A DNA stretch of 7,493 nt from Lachnoclostridium sp. UBA7482 (GTDB lineage: Bacteria; Bacillota; Clostridia; Lachnospirales; Lachnospiraceae). Made by a program: the position numbers and the translations under genes. The notes beneath the pieces were generated by a model. It saw only the letters and a list, made by a program, of their open reading frames with translations. It had not been told where the DNA came from and made no database searches. Shown piece after piece: positions 4,716 to 7,493 of this stretch. The stretch spans positions 1,133 through 8,625 of the forward strand of contig DLOO01000075.1 in the NCBI GenBank assembly GCA_002479645.1, written 5' to 3'. Each line of letters begins with the position of its first letter. The stretch's first letter is position 1.

Positions 4716-5766
4716 GACCATCATCAAATCCGATTTGAGTATTTTTGTCAAATCCGATTTGAATATTTTCTTCTCCGTAGGTTACACAAATTGTCCCCTG
4801 CTCGTCCGTCCGATAAATCGAAGCGCCGATCTGATGCAATCTTTTGAGACACTCCTCCGTCGGATGTCCATAGGTGTTATCCTCTCCGACACTGATAATT
4901 GCCACTCCGGGCTTCATTGCCTTTAGGAAAGCCTCGGAAGACGAGGATGCGCTTCCGTGGTGAGCAACATAATAGATATCGCAGGACAAATCAACGCCGA
5001 GCTTTAACATCTTTCTCTCGCTGGATGCGGTAGCGTCCCCACTGATCACGAGCGAAAAATCCCGATAGGTAATCTTCATGGCAATCGAATAATCATTTTC
5101 ATTGCTCTGCTCACCCGGCTCCGGCGCCAGAAACAGAATCACAGCCTCGCCGAGCTGCATCGTATCCCCGGGAAGCGGCGTCTTTCTTGTAAGCCCCTGT
5201 TCCTCCAGCTTACGGCAGAAGGAACGATACGTCCGAGTGTCGGTCTCATAATCCGGTCCCCAAACCTCCTCTGCGCCAAATACATTCAACACACCGACAA
5301 GACCGCTTATATGATCATTGTCATAATGCGTCGCTATGATGGAATCCAGCTTCGTAATCCCAAGACTTTTCAGATAACTGACAACAAAGGACGAGCGTTT
5401 CGGTCCTCCTCCGTCAATCAGCATGGATTTCCCTTCGGTGGTAATCAGAACCGCAGCGCCCTGTCCGACGTCCAGGAAGCGCACAACGAAATCGGACGTC
5501 TGATTCCCGTTTTCTCCGTTGTCGGAACCATTGCTGCCGTTTTCCTCAGCCTCCATCGGGTTTTCCGGGCGTACACTATCCTCTTTCCAGAGTCCGAACC
5601 CCTCCGTCCACAAAGCGGCGGCAAGAATCGTTACCAGAATATAACTTATGAAAACACCAAAAGAAACCGATGCGCGTCGGTTTCTTCTGTGATATTGCTG
5701 ATTTGCTTTTTCAAATTGCCGATATTCCGTCGGCAGGTTATAATCCTTGTGCTTATTAAATCTCAT
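4690..5766 (-). CDS. Membrane-anchored ComEC/Rec2-type metallo-beta-lactamase-fold protein
   Basis: This 358-aa protein has a basic cytosolic N-terminus (1-35), one membrane segment (36-54), an Asn/Gly/Glu-rich linker (about 64-92) and an extracytoplasmic beta-lactamase-fold domain. Motifs seen: VRFLDVGQGAAVLI (95-108), MLIDGG (115-120), ATHYDNDHISG (145-155, the ComEC-like variant with Asp149 in place of the second His), NDYSI (224-228), SGDA (242-245), AHHGS (268-272) and YGHPT (299-303). The domain matches the C-terminal hydrolase region of ComEC, but the ComEC membrane channel is absent, so it is not the DNA uptake channel itself. A nuclease or phosphodiesterase-like role outside the membrane is possible; substrate unknown. 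Its ATG overlaps the upstream stop as ATGA, implying translational coupling, which fits the weak ribosome binding site (AGAGAAG). The tail carries a tandem 8-residue repeat. Confidence 0.82.
   Translation of the reverse strand: MRFNKHKDYNLPTEYRQFEKANQQYHRRNRRASVSFGVFISYILVTILAAALWTEGFGLWKEDSVRPENPMEAEENGSNGSDNGENGNQTSDFVVRFLDVGQGAAVLITTEGKSMLIDGGGPKRSSFVVSYLKSLGITKLDSIIATHYDNDHISGLVGVLNVFGAEEVWGPDYETDTRTYRSFCRKLEEQGLTRKTPLPGDTMQLGEAVILFLAPEPGEQSNENDYSIAMKITYRDFSLVISGDATASSERKMLKLGVDLSCDIYYVAHHGSASSSSEAFLKAMKPGVAIISVGEDNTYGHPTEECLKRLHQIGASIYRTDEQGTICVTYGEENIQIGFDKNTQIGFDDGLDITVPVW
4724..4769. repeat. Two tandem copies of a 22-bp unit holding a 15-bp palindrome
   Basis: The two copies at 4724-4745 and 4748-4769 differ at one base (4739 against 4763). 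Each begins with TCAAATCCGATTTGA, a perfect inverted repeat with 7-bp arms around a central C (4724-4738 and 4748-4762). The period is 24 bp, eight codons, so the C-terminal tail of the ComEC-like protein reads NIQIGFDK NTQIGFDD. The palindromes lie 9 and 33 bp upstream of the TTGACA box of the riboswitch promoter. Confidence 0.85.
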
Positions 5767-6293
5767 TTGTCTTCTCTATATTGATAACCTGCAATCATTC
5801 TGCCGCGCGTTGTAAGCTCCTCGGGCGAATCCAGATCATAGGGATGGTCACGGTTACTGTATCGGTTGTAGACACGGTATTTGCCATTCTCCAGTTTTTC
5901 GACAAAAACTACATGTGCCCCGGACAGAAACGGTCGCTTCGTCCAAAACGCGACAACAGCGTATCGGCCGGCAAATGTCTTCTTATAAGAAACTGTAAGG
6001 TGAAGCGGCACCTTGTGACGTCGGAAATATATTTGCAGACAATAGGGCGTGGTTCCCAGAAATGCAAAAAAGGTTTCTGCATATATTTCCAACTCTCGAA
6101 TAATCTTCGGCAGAGGCTCAGGTCTGCCGAGCGCCACCAAAGCATTGTAAACGGCCAGTGTTCCGCAGCCGCCGTGCGCCACGGTCGTTAATCCGTAGCG
6201 AAGCTTGGCAAGCGTTCCCATCGACTGTCCGTTCAGAAAGCCCTCCGGCAATTCCACCTGACAATTCTTTTTGAAATTTCTCGGATAGTACAT
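5763..6293 (-). CDS. Putative papain/C39-like cysteine peptidase-fold protein
   Basis: I do not recognise this 176-aa protein by name. The segment HGGCGTLAVYNALVALG (40-56) looks like the catalytic Cys helix of C39-like or papain-fold proteins (Cys43 followed by Gly). GAHVVFVEKLENGKYRVYNRYSNRD (125-149) resembles their His-strand (His127) and the following Asn/Asp strand (Asn143 or Asn147). No signal peptide or membrane segment is clear, so it is probably cytoplasmic unless exported with its neighbour. It starts 1 nt after the pfkA stop codon with only a weak ribosome binding site (AGATAAG), so translation probably depends on coupling to pfkA. Its stop overlaps the ATG of the ComEC-like gene. 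Protease activity is inference from a motif; a non-catalytic or other papain-fold activity is possible. Confidence 0.62.
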   Translation of the reverse strand: MYYPRNFKKNCQVELPEGFLNGQSMGTLAKLRYGLTTVAHGGCGTLAVYNALVALGRPEPLPKIIRELEIYAETFFAFLGTTPYCLQIYFRRHKVPLHLTVSYKKTFAGRYAVVAFWTKRPFLSGAHVVFVEKLENGKYRVYNRYSNRDHPYDLDSPEELTTRGRMIAGYQYREDK

Positions 6294-6294
6294 C

Positions 6295-7287
6295 TTATCT
6301 GCAAAGCTTTCTGGAGATTTCCCACAAGGACTGGTCCAGATCCTTCTGCATCAAAAGAGCCTCATTGATGTCGATGTCCATAAATTTGCCGTCCCGGAAG
6401 CAAACCACGCGATTGGCTCCGCCGGATACAAGGATATCCACTGCCTTTGCACCCATAGCCGATGCAAATACCCTGTCACGACAGGTCGGGCTTCCGCCTC
6501 GCTGAATATAACCGATAATGGTTGCACGAGTCTCCAGACCGGTTGCAGCCTCGATACGTTTCGCCATACCGTTACTGTCGCCGATGCCCTCCGCATTGAT
6601 AATAATATGCAATTTCTTACCAAGCTTTTTTCTTGTGTTGACACGGTCAATGACATCCTGCTCTTCGTAATCATAACGCTCGGGAACAAGAATCTCCTCG
6701 GCGCCGTTTGCAATACCGCACCACAATGCAATGTGACCGGCTTTGCGTCCCATAACCTCGATAATGCTGCATCGTTCATGCGATGTAGAAGAATCTCTTA
6801 CACGGTCAATCGCGTCCATAGCGGTATTTAACGCGGTATCAAATCCGATGGTGTAATCGCTGCTGGCAATATCCAGATCAATCGTTCCGGGAACCCCGAC
6901 GACATTTACGCCATGCTCGGACAGCTTCTGCGCGCCACGGTAGGAACCGTCGCCGCCGATAACAACCAAACCGTCGATGCCATGCTTCCTGCAGATATAC
7001 GCAGCTTTCTCTACTCCGTCTGCGTGCAGCATCTCGGGGCAGCGTGCCGTATAAAGCATGGTACCGCCCTTCTGAATAATGTCGGATACGCTTCTGGCAT
7101 CCATATCAATGAAATCCTCTTCAAGAAGTCCCGAGTATCCGCGGCGAATGCCTTTCACCTTCAAGCCATTTACAATGGCAGTACGAACTACGGCACGAAC
7201 TGCCGCATTCATTCCGGGTGCATCGCCGCCGCTGGTAAGCACTGCAATCGTCTTAATGTCCTTCTTTTTTCCTTTCAGAAATGCCAT
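6295..7287 (-). CDS. pfkA: ATP-dependent 6-phosphofructokinase
   Basis: PfkA phosphorylates fructose 6-phosphate to fructose 1,6-bisphosphate in glycolysis, in the cytoplasm, usually as a tetramer. Seen in the 330-aa product: TSGGDAPGMNAAVRA (18-32), Arg82 in TARCPEM, GGDGS (111-115), PGTIDLD (133-139) with catalytic Asp137, YTIGFDTALNT, SHERCSIIEVMGR (169-181) and IQRGGSPT (261-268). Gly114 and Gly134 sit at the positions that mark ATP rather than pyrophosphate enzymes. Two residues differ from E. coli PfkA: Leu138 where E. coli has Asn128, and Tyr260 where E. coli has His249, a fructose 6-phosphate contact. The ATG at 7287 has GGGAGG eight bases upstream (7296-7301), overlapping the last two codons of the upstream gene. 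It is about 10 residues longer at the N-terminus than E. coli PfkA. Confidence 0.96.
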   Translation of the reverse strand: MAFLKGKKKDIKTIAVLTSGGDAPGMNAAVRAVVRTAIVNGLKVKGIRRGYSGLLEEDFIDMDARSVSDIIQKGGTMLYTARCPEMLHADGVEKAAYICRKHGIDGLVVIGGDGSYRGAQKLSEHGVNVVGVPGTIDLDIASSDYTIGFDTALNTAMDAIDRVRDSSTSHERCSIIEVMGRKAGHIALWCGIANGAEEILVPERYDYEEQDVIDRVNTRKKLGKKLHIIINAEGIGDSNGMAKRIEAATGLETRATIIGYIQRGGSPTCRDRVFASAMGAKAVDILVSGGANRVVCFRDGKFMDIDINEALLMQKDLDQSLWEISRKLCR

Positions 7288-7292
7288 GTTGG

Positions 7293-7493
7293 TTACCTCC
7301 CAAATGTTATTTGTGCATTTTTCGTTGCTACTTTATCCGCCCCGTATATTTCACGCAAGTGCGCTAAAAATTCATAATCCGCCGATACCGTCATATTGTT
7401 GGGCAGTCGGCGCATCTGCCGTTCCTTATCAATCCAGATAACCACCGGCGAGTTACCGTCGCTCTCACGAAGCACAGCCTCAAGCTGCGGCAG
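7293..7493 (-). CDS. dnaE: 3' end of probable DNA polymerase III alpha subunit (partial)
   Basis: The frame is open to the window edge and gives the last 66 residues, starting LPQLEAVLRESDG and ending ITFGR. The pattern NSPVVIWIDKE, then a short variable part, then VSADYEFLAHLREIYGADKV fits the C-terminal tail of clostridial DnaE, where a Pro-Val-hydrophobic strand is followed by a helix and a final lysine/glycine-rich turn. The position directly upstream of pfkA is a common clostridial arrangement and is the main support. The fragment holds no catalytic motif, so the call is moderate. The TAA stop lies 5 nt before the pfkA ATG. Confidence 0.62.
   Translation of the reverse strand: MPQLEAVLRESDGNSPVVIWIDKERQMRRLPNNMTVSADYEFLAHLREIYGADKVATKNAQITFGR

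Overview
The window looks like chromosomal core DNA from a Firmicute of class Clostridia, probably Lachnospiraceae. This rests on protein style and gene order (dnaE followed by pfkA; a tsaE-tsaB-rimI cluster with a ribonuclease Z gene), strong AGGAGG-type ribosome binding sites and an FMN riboswitch in front of a ribU-type gene. It is inference: no rRNA or other phylogenetic marker is present. All supported genes lie on the minus strand, so transcription runs from high to low coordinates. The large plus-strand open frames are antisense shadows. I see no mobile element, CRISPR array, tRNA or rRNA.

Right block (7493 to 4690): the 3' end of a gene that is probably dnaE, then pfkA (6-phosphofructokinase), an unrecognised protein with a papain/C39-like Cys-His pattern, and a membrane-anchored ComEC-type metallo-beta-lactamase-fold protein. 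The junctions are very tight: the pfkA ribosome binding site lies inside the dnaE stop region, there is 1 nt between pfkA and the C39-like gene, and the next two genes share an ATGA overlap. They look co-transcribed and partly translationally coupled.

Middle block (about 4715 to 3638): a sigma-A-like promoter overlapping the end of the preceding gene, a complete FMN (RFN) riboswitch, a strong intrinsic terminator as its expression platform, and ribU, the riboflavin-binding S component of an ECF transporter. With FMN bound, transcription should stop before ribU. The same terminator could also catch read-through from the dnaE-pfkA unit.

Left block (about 3616 to 28): a very good promoter (TTGCAT, 16 bp, TATAAT with a TG extension) is followed almost at once by a candidate 33-codon leader ORF, then a YcxB-like membrane protein, tsaE, tsaB and rimI. 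A second possible promoter near 1270 precedes a 67-aa CxxC protein and ribonuclease Z. TsaE and TsaB act in t6A37 tRNA modification and RNase Z in tRNA 3' maturation, so this stretch is a tRNA-maturation cluster. The partner tsaD is not in the window.

The best non-routine observations are two tandem copies of a 15-bp palindrome just upstream of the riboswitch promoter, which also encode an 8-residue repeat at the end of the ComEC-like protein; the leader ORF in front of ycxB; the C39-like gene inside a dnaE-pfkA operon; and residue changes in PfkA and RNase Z. I see no clear evidence for an entirely new multi-gene system.
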